Part shown: positions 1 through 7,264 of the stretch, piece by piece | How positions within the stretch are numbered: position 1 is the stretch's first letter | Layout: each line of letters starts with the position of its first letter | Assembly: GCA_035316025.1 (NCBI GenBank) | Contig: DATFXL010000073.1 | Coordinates: 1-28,034, forward strand | Length of the DNA stretch: 28,034 bases | Source of the DNA: JALZAA01 sp035316025 | Lineage (GTDB): Bacteria > Actinomycetota > Acidimicrobiia > IMCC26256 > JACDBD01 | Reading direction: 5' to 3' | Notes under the pieces: generated by a model | The model's input: only the letters and a program-made list of their open reading frames with translations | Told to the model about the DNA's origin: nothing | Databases searched by the model: none | Made by a program: the position numbers and the translations under genes

Positions 1-1614
1 CGCCTCGATGTGACCGACGACGTCGAGGATCACGACGGGGCCGTGGATCCCGTCGGCTTCGACCAACGCGCGCTCGTGGTCGACGACAAACGGCTGCTCG
101 CTCCCGGGTACCGGCATCGGATGCCACTTCGACGCGCCGGACGTCGTCGCCCGCGCACCCGTCGCGACGACCACCGCGTCCGGATCGAGCGCGACGACGC
201 CGTCCACGCCGGCGTCGACGCCGAGTCGCACGTCCACCGTGCGCCGCTCGCACTCGTGTGCCCGCCAGTCGGCGAAGTCGGCCAGCTCCTCTCGGCCCGG
301 GAGCCGTTGGGCGAGCCGGATCTTGCCGCCCAGCTCGTCGCCGCGCTCGAGCAGCGTGACCCGGTGCCCGCGCGCCGCCGCCACCCACGCCGCCTCGAGC
401 CCGGCGGGCCCGCCGCCGACCACGACCACGCGCTTCGCCCGCGCTGCGGGCCGCATCGTGCCCACCCCGAGCTCGGCCTCACGCCCGACGGCGGGGTTCG
501 TGACGCAGGTGATCGGCAGGCTCTGAAGCAGGTTGCCGTAGCAGCCCTGGTTGCACCCGGTGCAGCGGCGGATCCTGTCGTCGGCGCCGGCGCGCGCCTT
601 CACTCCCCATTCGGGGTCGGCGATCAACGCCCGCACGAGCGTGACGGCATCGGCCTCACCCCGTTCGAGGACGCCTTCGGCCTCGTCGGGGGTGAGGATG
701 CGGTGCACGGCGAACACGGGCGTGTCGCGCAGCGCCTTCTTCACCGTGTGCGCGGCGTAGACGCCGAGCAGATGCGGCGCATACAGCGGGCGCACCATGC
801 CCATGCCGCTGGTTCCGACGCTCACGTGCACGAAGTCGACGAGCCCGGCGTTCTCGAGCCGGGCGGCGATCTCCGCCGCGTCGTCGGCGGTCAGGCCGGA
901 CGCGTCGCGCTGTTCCTCGTCGCCGACCAGGCGCAGGCCGACGGCCACACCGTCACCCACGGCGGCGCGCACGGTTTCGAGCACCTGGATGCAGAACCGC
1001 ATCCGGTTTTCGAGGCTGCCGCCGTACTCGTCGGTGCGGTGATTGCTCTTGGGCGACAGGAACTCGTGGATCAAGTAGCCGTGGGCGCCGTGCACCTCGA
1101 TGCCGTCGAACCCGCCGGCGGCGGCGTTGGCGGCAGAACGTCCGAAGGAATCGACGACCTCGCGGATCTCTTCGTGCTCGAGCGGCTTGGGTGGCTCGTT
1201 GTAGTTCGCGACCGCCGATGGCGCCCACGCCGGCAGCTTCGACCACGTCCCGTCGTTGACGCCGCCGTTGTGCGCCAGCTGCAGGAACGCCAGCACGCCG
1301 TGCTCGTGCACGGGCGCGGTCACCTCGGCGAAATGCGGGACGGCCGCCTCGTCCCACGCGATGGCGTTGTTTCGCATCTGGTACGCGGTCGTCGGATGCA
1401 CTTGGGCCTGCCCGGCGATGATCACACCCGCGCCGCCGGCCGCCCGCTCGCCGAGGTACCGGCCGTAGCGGGCGCCGTAGTAGCCGGGCTCGCCGACCGT
1501 CGTCGCCGGCTCGACGAACTGCGTGAAGTGCGCACCACAGACGATGCGGTTCGGGGCGGTGACGGGCCCGATGCGCAGCGGTGAGAACAGCCGCGGCCGA
1601 GCCGTCTCTGTCAT
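1..1614 (-). CDS. FadH/Old Yellow Enzyme-family NADH:flavin oxidoreductase, C-terminus beyond window
   Basis: The ORF begins at an ATG whose last bases overlap the stop of the upstream gene (ATGA) and runs off the left edge, giving 538 codons. Residues 1-340 form an OYE-type FMN TIM barrel, with the HGAHGYL and DEYGGSLENR signatures. Cysteines at 351, 354, 358 and 370 (CTGCNQGC then ITC) have the same spacing as the 4Fe-4S ligands of E. coli 2,4-dienoyl-CoA reductase. A GGGPAGLEAAW dinucleotide-binding motif follows near residue 400, starting the FAD/NAD(P)H domain. About 120 C-terminal residues are probably missing. The family reduces C=C bonds of enoyl-CoAs or enones, passing electrons from NAD(P)H through FAD and 4Fe-4S to FMN. 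Actinobacterial relatives include mycofactocin-associated FadH/OYE enzymes; I cannot tell which subfamily this is. The substrate is unknown, but neighbouring acyl-CoA ligases suggest lipid or steroid-like compounds. Confidence 0.93.
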   Translation of the reverse strand, partial: MTETARPRLFSPLRIGPVTAPNRIVCGAHFTQFVEPATTVGEPGYYGARYGRYLGERAAGGAGVIIAGQAQVHPTTAYQMRNNAIAWDEAAVPHFAEVTAPVHEHGVLAFLQLAHNGGVNDGTWSKLPAWAPSAVANYNEPPKPLEHEEIREVVDSFGRSAANAAAGGFDGIEVHGAHGYLIHEFLSPKSNHRTDEYGGSLENRMRFCIQVLETVRAAVGDGVAVGLRLVGDEEQRDASGLTADDAAEIAARLENAGLVDFVHVSVGTSGMGMVRPLYAPHLLGVYAAHTVKKALRDTPVFAVHRILTPDEAEGVLERGEADAVTLVRALIADPEWGVKARAGADDRIRRCTGCNQGCYGNLLQSLPITCVTNPAVGREAELGVGTMRPAARAKRVVVVGGGPAGLEAAWVAAARGHRVTLLERGDELGGKIRLAQRLPGREELADFADWRAHECERRTVDVRLGVDAGVDGVVALDPDAVVVATGARATTSGASKWHPMPVPGSEQPFVVDHERALVEADGIHGPVVILDVVGHIEA

Positions 1615-2096
1615 GGGAACTCGAGCGAGCACTCCTGGTCGAGCCTCAGCACCTCGGTGAGCCGCCCGAATGCCAGGAAGTCCGCGATGCAGATCGTGAG
1701 ATCCAGGATGTCGGCGTCACTGAAGTACTCACGCAAGCGGACGAAGAAGTCGTCGTCGAGCGCCAGATGCTCGAGGGCGAAGCGCTCGGCGTACTCGATC
1801 GCCACCCGCTCCGCGTTCGAGTACTCGTCATGGTCGCGATGCTCGGCGACGTGCGCATACATGTCCTCGGTGACGCCCTGTTCCGCCAACTGCGGAATCC
1901 GCCACCCCAGTCAGATCGGGCACTGGTTGATCTGCGCGATCCGCATGCGCACCGACTCGCGCACCCGGCCCGGGAGCTTGCTCTCCCCGTACACCGCACC
2001 CGAGAGCTCGGCGACGGGCTTGCCGAGCTCCGGCCGCAGCGACCAAACGCGCGCGATCTCCGGTCCGTCGCCGTCGGGAACGCTGATTCGCGCCAT
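1611..2096 (-). CDS. Carboxymuconolactone decarboxylase/AhpD-like protein with in-frame TGA at the CxxC motif (probable selenoprotein)
   Basis: The reading frame from the ATG at 2096 (AAGGGG 8-9 nt upstream) gives 161 codons and is open except for one TGA at 1913-1911, codon 62. Translation on both sides is family-like: MARISVPDGDG at the start, RMRIAQINQCPI before the TGA and LGWRIPQLAEQGVTEDMY after it. The TGA stands exactly where the second cysteine of the CxxC motif belongs, giving C59-P-I-U62. The stop overlaps the next gene's ATG (ATGA), so readthrough would couple it to the oxidoreductase. CMD/AhpD proteins are small helical thiol redox enzymes that reduce peroxides or disulfides, or act on lactones. 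A hairpin fitting the bacterial SECIS rule lies just downstream. CxxU AhpD-like selenoproteins are, from memory, known in bacteria. The alternative is a nonsense mutation or base error. No selA, selB, selC or selD gene is in the window, so recoding is inferred. Confidence 0.8.
1869..1906 (-). promoter_or_regulatory. Candidate bacterial SECIS element downstream of TGA
   Basis: On the minus strand an upper stem TTCCGC / GCGGAA (1897-1892 with 1886-1881) closes a five-base loop AGTTG. A lower stem GGTGGC / GTCACC (1906-1901 with 1874-1869, one G-T wobble) is separated by a GGA / CAGGGC internal loop. The loop G at 1890 follows the TGA by 20 nt, inside the 16-37 nt window of the published bacterial SECIS consensus, which also asks for a G in the first two loop bases. 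The fold was done by eye, with no energy calculation. A competing mini-hairpin within 1902-1892 is possible but has too small a loop. Confidence 0.6.
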
Positions 2097-2121
2097 TGGC
2101 CGCCCCTTCACCCGGTTGATT

Positions 2122-2179
2122 GTCGCCGTCGCAAGCTCCGGCGTTGCGGCGACGGTCGCCAAAGGCGCCGTCGCCGCGG
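2122..2179 (+). repeat. Intergenic repeat, copy A
   Basis: About 58 bp between the divergent AhpD-like gene and the first acyl-CoA synthetase. It is about 90% identical to copy B at 5654-5712 (about five mismatches and one indel) and more distantly like copy C at 8089-8149. The shared core contains GTCGCAAGCTCCGG and later CGGCGACGGTCG. A dyad CCGTCGC / GCGACGG with a 16-nt loop can form. The rightward-facing -10 box at 2206 lies 26 bp beyond it, so it may sit in the upstream promoter region of the synthetase. Confidence 0.75.
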
Positions 2180-2205
2180 TTGCCGCACGCGATCAGAACG
2201 TGTTC

Positions 2206-2211
2206 TACTTT
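2206..2211 (+). promoter_or_regulatory. -10 box, probable leaderless promoter of first acyl-CoA synthetase
   Basis: TACTTT matches the TANNNT -10 consensus and ends 8 nt before the ATG at 2220. There is no Shine-Dalgarno sequence, so the transcript probably starts at or within a base or two of the start codon. No clear -35 box was recognised. Confidence 0.5.
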
Positions 2212-2219
2212 GCTCCGGG

Positions 2220-3842
2220 ATGGAGTTCAACCTCGCCGACCTGTACGAGATCGTGGCCGACGAGGTGCCCGATCGGCTCGCGCTCGTGGCCGGCGACCGG
2301 CGCCTCACCTATGCCGGCCTCGACGAGCGCGCCAACCGCTTTGCCCATCACCTGCTCGACGACGGCGTCGAGCCCGGCGACAAGGTCGCGATCTACTCGT
2401 GGGACCGCGCCGAGTGGGCCGAGGCCATGCTCGGGGCGTACAAGGCCCGCGCCGTCCCGATCAACGTCAACTACCGATACGTCGCCGACGAGACGCGCTA
2501 CATCCTCGACAACTCCGACGCCGTCGCCATCGTGTTCGAGCGCGCGTTCGCGCCGCTGCTGGACAGCATCCGCGCCGATCTGCCGAACCTGCGCCACTCC
2601 GTCGTCCTCGAGGACGGCAGCGACGCGCACTCCGACGCCGTGCCGTACGAGGACGCTCTCCGGGCCGCCTCTCCCGAGCGCGACTTCGGCTCCCGCTCCG
2701 GCGACGACCTCTATCTCCTCTACACGGGTGGCACGACGGGCGTGCCCAAGGGCGTGATATGGCGCGCCGAGGACATCTTCTTCGCTGCCCTCGGCGGCGG
2801 GGGCTTCGGGCAACCGCCCATCACCGCGCCGGAAGAGCTCGCCGAACGAGTTGCGGCCGAGGACGCCCGGGCCGTCCCCATGGTGAACGCGCCGCTGATG
2901 CACGGCGGCGGGCAGTGGATGTTCTTCATCAATCTGTACGGAGGTGGCACCGTCGTCCTCAACTGCGACCGCCACTTCGATCCCGACCGCATCTGGGGCA
3001 CGGTCGAGCGGGAACGCTGCAACTCGGTCATGGTGGTCGGTGACGCCATGGGCCGCCCCCTCGCCGAGGCGCTCACTGCGCCAGGCGCGGCCTACGACAC
3101 GTCCTCGGTCGTCATCGTCGGCTCCGGCGGCGCCATCCTCTCGCCGGCCGTGAAGGAACAGCTGCGCGCCGGGCTCCCGAACGCCATGGTCATGGACAGC
3201 TTCGGCGCGTCCGAGACCGGTGCCGCCGGGACCGTGTACGACACCCAGGGCCCCGCCGCCGGTCCCCGATTCACCATGGGCGAGTTCATGACCGTGCTCG
3301 ACGACGACCACCGCCCCGTCGAGCCCGGCTCCGGCACCGTCGGACTGCTCGCCCGGCGCGGGCACATACCGCTCGGGTACTACAAAGACGCGGAGAAGAC
3401 TGCAGCCACACTCGTGACGGTGGCCGACGGCACCCGCTGGGTCGTACCCGGCGACTTCGCCACCGTCGAGGCCGATGGCACCATCACGCTGCTCGGGCGC
3501 GGGTCGGTTTGCATCAACTCCGGCGGCGAGAAGGTGTACCCGGAGGAGGTCGAGGCTGCGCTCAAGTCGCATCCGGACGTGTTCGACGCCGTCGTCGTCG
3601 GCATCCCTGACGACCGCTACGTCGAGCGTGTGGCCGCCATCGTGCAGCCGCGGCCGGGCGCGGTGCCGTCGCTCGCGGAGCTCCAGGCACACTCACGCGC
3701 CAAGCTCGCGGGTTACAAGCTGCCGCGCGTGCTGGTCCTCGCCGACGGGATCCCGCGCACGCCCGTCGGCAAACCTGACTACCGCGCCGCCCGGATGGCG
3801 GCCACCAATCACGCAGATGAAGAGGTAAGGAGCGCGTCCTAA
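2220..3842 (+). CDS. Acyl-CoA synthetase, FadD19-like (ANL superfamily)
   Basis: A 540-residue AMP-forming acyl-CoA ligase that activates a carboxylic acid as an acyl-adenylate and then forms the CoA thioester. The phosphate-binding loop LLYTGGTTGVPKGV lies near residues 165-178, DSFGASETG near 320, the hinge/C-domain region LGRGSVCINSGGEKVYPEE near 420-440, and a C-terminal GKPDYR supplies the catalytic lysine. The sequence closely follows the pattern I know from mycobacterial FadD19, which activates the steroid side-chain C26 carboxylate, so a sterol-like or long branched substrate is a reasonable guess but not shown. I chose the ATG at 2220, where homology starts and a -10 box sits just upstream; the frame is open further upstream without family similarity. 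The stop overlaps the next gene's start (TAATG), so the two synthetases form one transcription unit. Confidence 0.93.
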   Translation: MEFNLADLYEIVADEVPDRLALVAGDRRLTYAGLDERANRFAHHLLDDGVEPGDKVAIYSWDRAEWAEAMLGAYKARAVPINVNYRYVADETRYILDNSDAVAIVFERAFAPLLDSIRADLPNLRHSVVLEDGSDAHSDAVPYEDALRAASPERDFGSRSGDDLYLLYTGGTTGVPKGVIWRAEDIFFAALGGGGFGQPPITAPEELAERVAAEDARAVPMVNAPLMHGGGQWMFFINLYGGGTVVLNCDRHFDPDRIWGTVERERCNSVMVVGDAMGRPLAEALTAPGAAYDTSSVVIVGSGGAILSPAVKEQLRAGLPNAMVMDSFGASETGAAGTVYDTQGPAAGPRFTMGEFMTVLDDDHRPVEPGSGTVGLLARRGHIPLGYYKDAEKTAATLVTVADGTRWVVPGDFATVEADGTITLLGRGSVCINSGGEKVYPEEVEAALKSHPDVFDAVVVGIPDDRYVERVAAIVQPRPGAVPSLAELQAHSRAKLAGYKLPRVLVLADGIPRTPVGKPDYRAARMAATNHADEEVRSAS

Positions 3843-5392
3843 TGGCCGAGCTCGGATTCTGGAGCATCGCCCGGGAAGAGCCCGAGAAGCTGGCGGTCGT
3901 CGATCCCGACGAGCGTGAGGTGCGTGCGGGCGAGCTGCTCGCGTCGTGCAACCAAGTCGTCCACGGGCTGCGGGCGGCCGGTCTCGAGCCGGGCGACGCG
4001 GTGGCGATGGTGCTGCCGAACAGCGTCGAGGTGTTCGAGCTGTACCTCGCCGCGCTCCAAGCCGGCTTCTATCTCGTGCCGATCAACTTCCATCTCGTCG
4101 GCACCGAGATCGCGTACATCGTCCAGGACTCCGAGGCGAAGGCGTTCGTGGCGCACGAGCGCTTCGCCGACGAGTGCGCCGCCGCCGCCGAGGAGATCGG
4201 GTTCCCGAAGGAGCAGCGCTTCGCCGTGGGCGACATCCCCGGGTTCCGCCCCTTCGACGAGCTCAAGGCGGGGCAGCCGACGACATTGCCCGAGAACCGC
4301 TCCACGGGCGCCGTCATGAACTACACGTCCGGGACGACCGGGAAGCCGAAGGGCGTCCGCCGCCCCCTCCCCGGCGCCGAGCCCGAGGCCGGGGCCGTCG
4401 GCTTCTCGGGGATGCTCTTTCTCTTCCGCCTGCAGCCACACGACGACAATGTGCACATCTGCGGCTCGCCGCTCTATCACACCGCAGTCCTCGTGTTCGC
4501 GGGCGGCGCACTGCACGCCGGCCACACCGTGGTGCTCATGGACAAGTGGACGCCGGAGGACATGCTTCGGCTCATCGAAAAGTACGGCGTGACCAACAGC
4601 CACATGGTGCCGACGCAGTTCCACCGCCTCCTCGCGCAACCCGAGGACGTGAAGGCGAAGTACGACGTGTCGTCGCTGCGTCACATGGTGCACGCGGCCG
4701 CGCCCTGCCCGCCCGAGATCAAGCGCCAGATGATCGAGTGGTGGGGCCCCGTGATCGACGAGTACTACGCGGCGAGCGAGGGCGGCGGGACGATCGTGTT
4801 CGCCGAGGAGTGGGTGAAGAAGCCCGGAACCGTCGGGCAGCCGTGGCCGATCTCGGAGGTCGTCATCTTCGACGACGACGGCAACGAGGTGCCGCAGGGC
4901 GAGATCGGCACCGTGTACATGTCGATGCAGACTGGCAACTTCGAGTATTACAAGGACAAGGAGAAGACCGAAAAGAACCGGCGCGGAAAGTACTTCACCG
5001 TCGGCGACGTCGGGCTGCTGGACGAGGATGGTTGGCTGTTCCTGCGCGACCGGAAGTCCGACATGATCATCTCGGGCGGCGCCAACATCTACCCGGCCGA
5101 GATCGAGAGCGTGCTCCTCACGCACCCGAAAGTCGGCGACGCCGCCGTGTTCGGCATCCCACACGCGGACTGGGGCGAGGAGGTGAAGGCGGTGATCGAG
5201 CCGGCGCCGGGCGTCGAGGCGGGGCCGGAACTGGCGGACGACATCCTCGCCTTCTGCGCCGACAAGCTGGCGCGGTTCAAGACGCCGAAGTCGATCGACT
5301 TCATCGTCGAGATGCCCCGCGACCCGAACGGGAAGCTCTACAAGCGCAAGCTGCGTGACCCCTACTGGGAAGGCCGCGAGCGCGCGATCTGA
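3842..5392 (+). CDS. Acyl-CoA synthetase, FadD4-like (ANL superfamily)
   Basis: A 516-residue ligase, starting at an ATG that overlaps the stop of the preceding synthetase, with GGTAAGGAGCG upstream as a good Shine-Dalgarno sequence. The ATP loop MNYTSGTTGKPKGV is near residues 158-171, YYAASEGGG near 305, the D-G-W-L-F-L-R-D-R-K-S-D hinge near 400-411, ISGGANIYPAEIE near 414-426, and the catalytic lysine lies in the terminal NGKLYKRKLR. It resembles mycobacterial FadD4 and other medium/long-chain acyl-CoA ligases; the exact substrate is not readable. Two overlapping ligases of different subfamilies suggest that the operon handles two acids, or two steps, of one degradative route. Confidence 0.92.
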   Translation: MAELGFWSIAREEPEKLAVVDPDEREVRAGELLASCNQVVHGLRAAGLEPGDAVAMVLPNSVEVFELYLAALQAGFYLVPINFHLVGTEIAYIVQDSEAKAFVAHERFADECAAAAEEIGFPKEQRFAVGDIPGFRPFDELKAGQPTTLPENRSTGAVMNYTSGTTGKPKGVRRPLPGAEPEAGAVGFSGMLFLFRLQPHDDNVHICGSPLYHTAVLVFAGGALHAGHTVVLMDKWTPEDMLRLIEKYGVTNSHMVPTQFHRLLAQPEDVKAKYDVSSLRHMVHAAAPCPPEIKRQMIEWWGPVIDEYYAASEGGGTIVFAEEWVKKPGTVGQPWPISEVVIFDDDGNEVPQGEIGTVYMSMQTGNFEYYKDKEKTEKNRRGKYFTVGDVGLLDEDGWLFLRDRKSDMIISGGANIYPAEIESVLLTHPKVGDAAVFGIPHADWGEEVKAVIEPAPGVEAGPELADDILAFCADKLARFKTPKSIDFIVEMPRDPNGKLYKRKLRDPYWEGRERAI

Positions 5393-5448
5393 GCCCATTC
5401 ACCCCGTGCGTTGGGCGCCGGCGGGGGGGCGGTGGTGGGTGCTCGCGC

Positions 5449-5643
5449 TCAGTCCTCGTGGATCGAGAGGGCCTGCTTGGGGCAGCGACGGACGGCTTCC
5501 TCCATCTTCGGGCGGAGCGACTCGTCGGGGTGCTCGTCCAGGATCTGGAGCTCGTCGTTGTCGTCGACCTCGAACACGGTGGGTTCGATGTCCATGCAGA
5601 CGGCGTTACTCTCGCACAGGTCTCGATCCACGACGATCCTCAC
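5449..5643 (-). CDS. Ferredoxin, 3Fe-4S type
   Basis: A 64-residue ferredoxin. The start is a GTG preceded by AGGAGG four bases upstream, an excellent ribosome site; the open frame continues upstream only because it runs into repeat copy B. Cysteines at 10, 16 and 54 (LCESNAVC and RRCPKQAL) with no cysteine at the position between C10 and C16 match bacterial 3Fe-4S single-cluster ferredoxins, which usually pass electrons to cytochrome P450s or similar oxygenases. It is acidic (many D/E), as is typical. No P450 lies in the window; possible local clients are the flavin oxidoreductase or enzymes outside the window. It converges on the acyl-CoA synthetase operon, and the 56 bp between them hold no clear terminator. 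Confidence 0.92.
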   Translation of the reverse strand: MRIVVDRDLCESNAVCMDIEPTVFEVDDNDELQILDEHPDESLRPKMEEAVRRCPKQALSIHED

Positions 5644-5653
5644 AGTTCCTCCT

Positions 5654-5712
5654 GACGCCGTCGCAAGCTCCGGCTCTGCGGCGACGGTCGGCAAAGCCGC
5701 CGTCCGCCGCGG
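5654..5712 (+). repeat. Intergenic repeat, copy B
   Basis: Second copy of the roughly 60-bp element, filling the gap between the ferredoxin start and the MarR gene's stop and ending 6 bp from that stop. It holds the perfect dyad CCGTCGC / GCGACGG around a 16-nt loop. It lies between two minus-strand genes, so it may attenuate transcription from the regulator into the ferredoxin; that role is inferred. Confidence 0.75.
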
Positions 5713-5718
5713 CCGAGC

Positions 5719-6219
5719 CTAGGCGCCGAACGGAGGCTCGCTCTTCGGCAGCTTGGCCAGCGCAGCGCGCAGCTGCTCGAGGTCGTCACGATGCAGCGCG
5801 AGCAGCTCGGGCGGCGGCTCGTGCAACCGGTCGACAACCTCCGCACGCGTCTTTGCGCCGACGGGCGTGAGCACGACGGTTTTGACACGCCGGTCGGTGG
5901 GGACCGTCCCCCGCTCGACGAGACCGGCTTCCTCCAGCCGATCGACGAGCCACGTGGCGTTCGACGCGTCGCAATGGAGTGACTCGGCGAGCGCGCCCAT
6001 CGGCCGCGCTTGATCGGGCTGCAGCTCCAGCAGCGCCTTGACGTGCCCGGGCGTCAAGCCGAGCTCCTGGCTCACCAAGTGCATCGCGTTACGGGAGCCG
6101 GTGCTCCAGAAGAAGGCGAAGAGATCGCGCCAGACGTCCGCTGCGAGCGTCGCCTTGCTGGCTGGCCGAGGTCGTCTCACAGCTCCAGGATATGCAACTG
6201 GTTCCAGAAATTCAATCAT
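5719..6219 (-). CDS. MarR-family transcriptional regulator
   Basis: A 166-residue winged-helix protein from the ATG at 6219; an in-frame GTG at 6234 is also possible, and no convincing ribosome site decides. The middle reads LGLTPGHVKALLEL, MGALAESLHCDASNAT (recognition helix region), WLVDRLEEAGLVER and a wing PTDRRVKTVVLTPVG, the standard MarR fold that dimerises on palindromic DNA and is released by small phenolic or lipophilic ligands. It is divergent from a drug-efflux-type ABC transporter with an inverted repeat between them, so local repression of the transporter and of itself is the likely role. The ligand is unknown. Confidence 0.92.
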   Translation of the reverse strand: MIEFLEPVAYPGAVRRPRPASKATLAADVWRDLFAFFWSTGSRNAMHLVSQELGLTPGHVKALLELQPDQARPMGALAESLHCDASNATWLVDRLEEAGLVERGTVPTDRRVKTVVLTPVGAKTRAEVVDRLHEPPPELLALHRDDLEQLRAALAKLPKSEPPFGA

Positions 6220-6249
6220 TGTGACGTTCGACACTTGAGCGCTAGAACA

Positions 6250-6264
6250 CTTGATCCCTTCAAG
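6250..6264 (+). promoter_or_regulatory. Candidate MarR operator in the divergent promoter region
   Basis: A perfect inverted repeat CTTGA-TCCCT-TCAAG lies 22 bp before the transporter's ATG. Overlapping its left arm is one of two direct copies of ACACTTGA (6231-6238 and 6247-6254, 16 bp apart). The location between regulator and target and the half-site repetition support an operator; binding is inferred. Confidence 0.5.
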
Positions 6265-6286
6265 CATCGGCGCGAAAGTAGCCAGC

Positions 6287-7264
6287 ATGTCTGATTCAGC
6301 GATCGCAGTCGACGGCGTCCAGAAGCGCTTCGGCGACGTCGTCGCCCTCGACGGCATCAGCTTCGAGGTCCCCCCGGCCACGGTGTTCGGACTCCTCGGC
6401 CCCAACGGGGCCGGCAAGACCACCGCGGTGCGCGTCCTGACGACGCTGCTGCCGCCGGACGGCGGCCGGGCCAGCGTCCTCGGTCTCGACGTCGCCCGGG
6501 ATCCCGAGAAGGTGCGAGCCCGTATCGGGCTCGCCGGCCAGTACGCGGCCGTCGACGGAAACCTGACGGGCCGCGAGAACCTGCGCATGATCGGGCGGCT
6601 CACGCACCTGCCGCGCCGGATGGTCGAGGACCGCGCGAGCGAGCTCCTCGAGGGATTCGATCTCGCCGACGCCGCGGACCGGCCCGCCCGGACCTACTCG
6701 GGCGGCATGCGCCGCCGGCTCGATCTGTGCGCAGCGCTGGTGCACCGGCCGCCGGTGTTGTTCCTCGACGAGCCCACGACCGGGCTCGACCTGTACAGCC
6801 GCAAACAGCTCTGGGCCGTCATCGAAGACCTCGTCACCGAGGGAACCACCCTGCTGCTCACCACGCAGTACCTCGAGGAGGCCGACCGCCTCGCCGACGA
6901 CATCGTGGTCATCGACCACGGTGACGTCATCGCGCAAGGCGGGCCGGCCCACCTCAAGTCGCGCATCGGCGGGACGGTGATCGATGTCGGGTTCACCGAC
7001 CCGGGAGAGGCGCGCCGGGCGCACAGCTTCGTGACGAAGTTCGCGTGCCGACCCCCGGAGGTGAACGGGTCGGAAGTGCGCTTCGAGGTCGCCGACGGCG
7101 CCCGTGTGCTCGTCGACGCGCTGCGAACGCTCGACGGAGAGGGCCTGGCGCCGCAGACGATCGCCGTCCGAGAGCCCAGTCTCGACGACGTCTTCCTGGC
7201 GCTCACCGGCCGGCGCGTCGAGCCCGAAGAAGAACCCGAAGAGGCCACCCGAGGTGCAGCATGA
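6287..7264 (+). CDS. ABC transporter ATP-binding protein, DrrA-like
   Basis: A 325-residue ATPase of the drug-resistance (DrrA/CcmA) ABC class. Walker A GPNGAGKT is at 38-45, the signature YSGGM at 137-141, Walker B VLFLDEPTTGLD at about 157-168, and a QYLEEADRLAD H-loop region follows. In place of the switch histidine there is Q (TTQYLEEAD), normal for this subfamily. The last 85 residues form the DrrA-type C-terminal domain, ending in an acidic EPEEEPEEA tail. It powers export through the overlapping permease (GCATGA junction). Start chosen at MSDSAIAVDG, where family similarity begins; two upstream in-frame starts would add only a few residues across the operator. Confidence 0.93.
   Translation: MSDSAIAVDGVQKRFGDVVALDGISFEVPPATVFGLLGPNGAGKTTAVRVLTTLLPPDGGRASVLGLDVARDPEKVRARIGLAGQYAAVDGNLTGRENLRMIGRLTHLPRRMVEDRASELLEGFDLADAADRPARTYSGGMRRRLDLCAALVHRPPVLFLDEPTTGLDLYSRKQLWAVIEDLVTEGTTLLLTTQYLEEADRLADDIVVIDHGDVIAQGGPAHLKSRIGGTVIDVGFTDPGEARRAHSFVTKFACRPPEVNGSEVRFEVADGARVLVDALRTLDGEGLAPQTIAVREPSLDDVFLALTGRRVEPEEEPEEATRGAA

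Noticed and set aside
10..1584. Long plus-strand open frame of 524 codons
   Set aside because: It is the antisense of the FadH/OYE gene, is Arg/Pro/His-rich and has no family signature; the minus-strand frame has clear motifs.
1892..1902. Small hairpin GCGGA/TCCGC after the TGA
   Set aside because: The arms leave a one-base loop; the TTCCGC/GCGGAA hairpin is much better.
1581..2219. N-terminal extension of the first acyl-CoA synthetase
   Set aside because: The frame is open by chance across the antisense of the AhpD-like gene; family similarity and the -10 box start at 2220.
3839..5398. Minus-strand frame of 519 codons
   Set aside because: Shadow of the FadD4-like gene; composition is shadow-like (many HVVR/DDHV strings).
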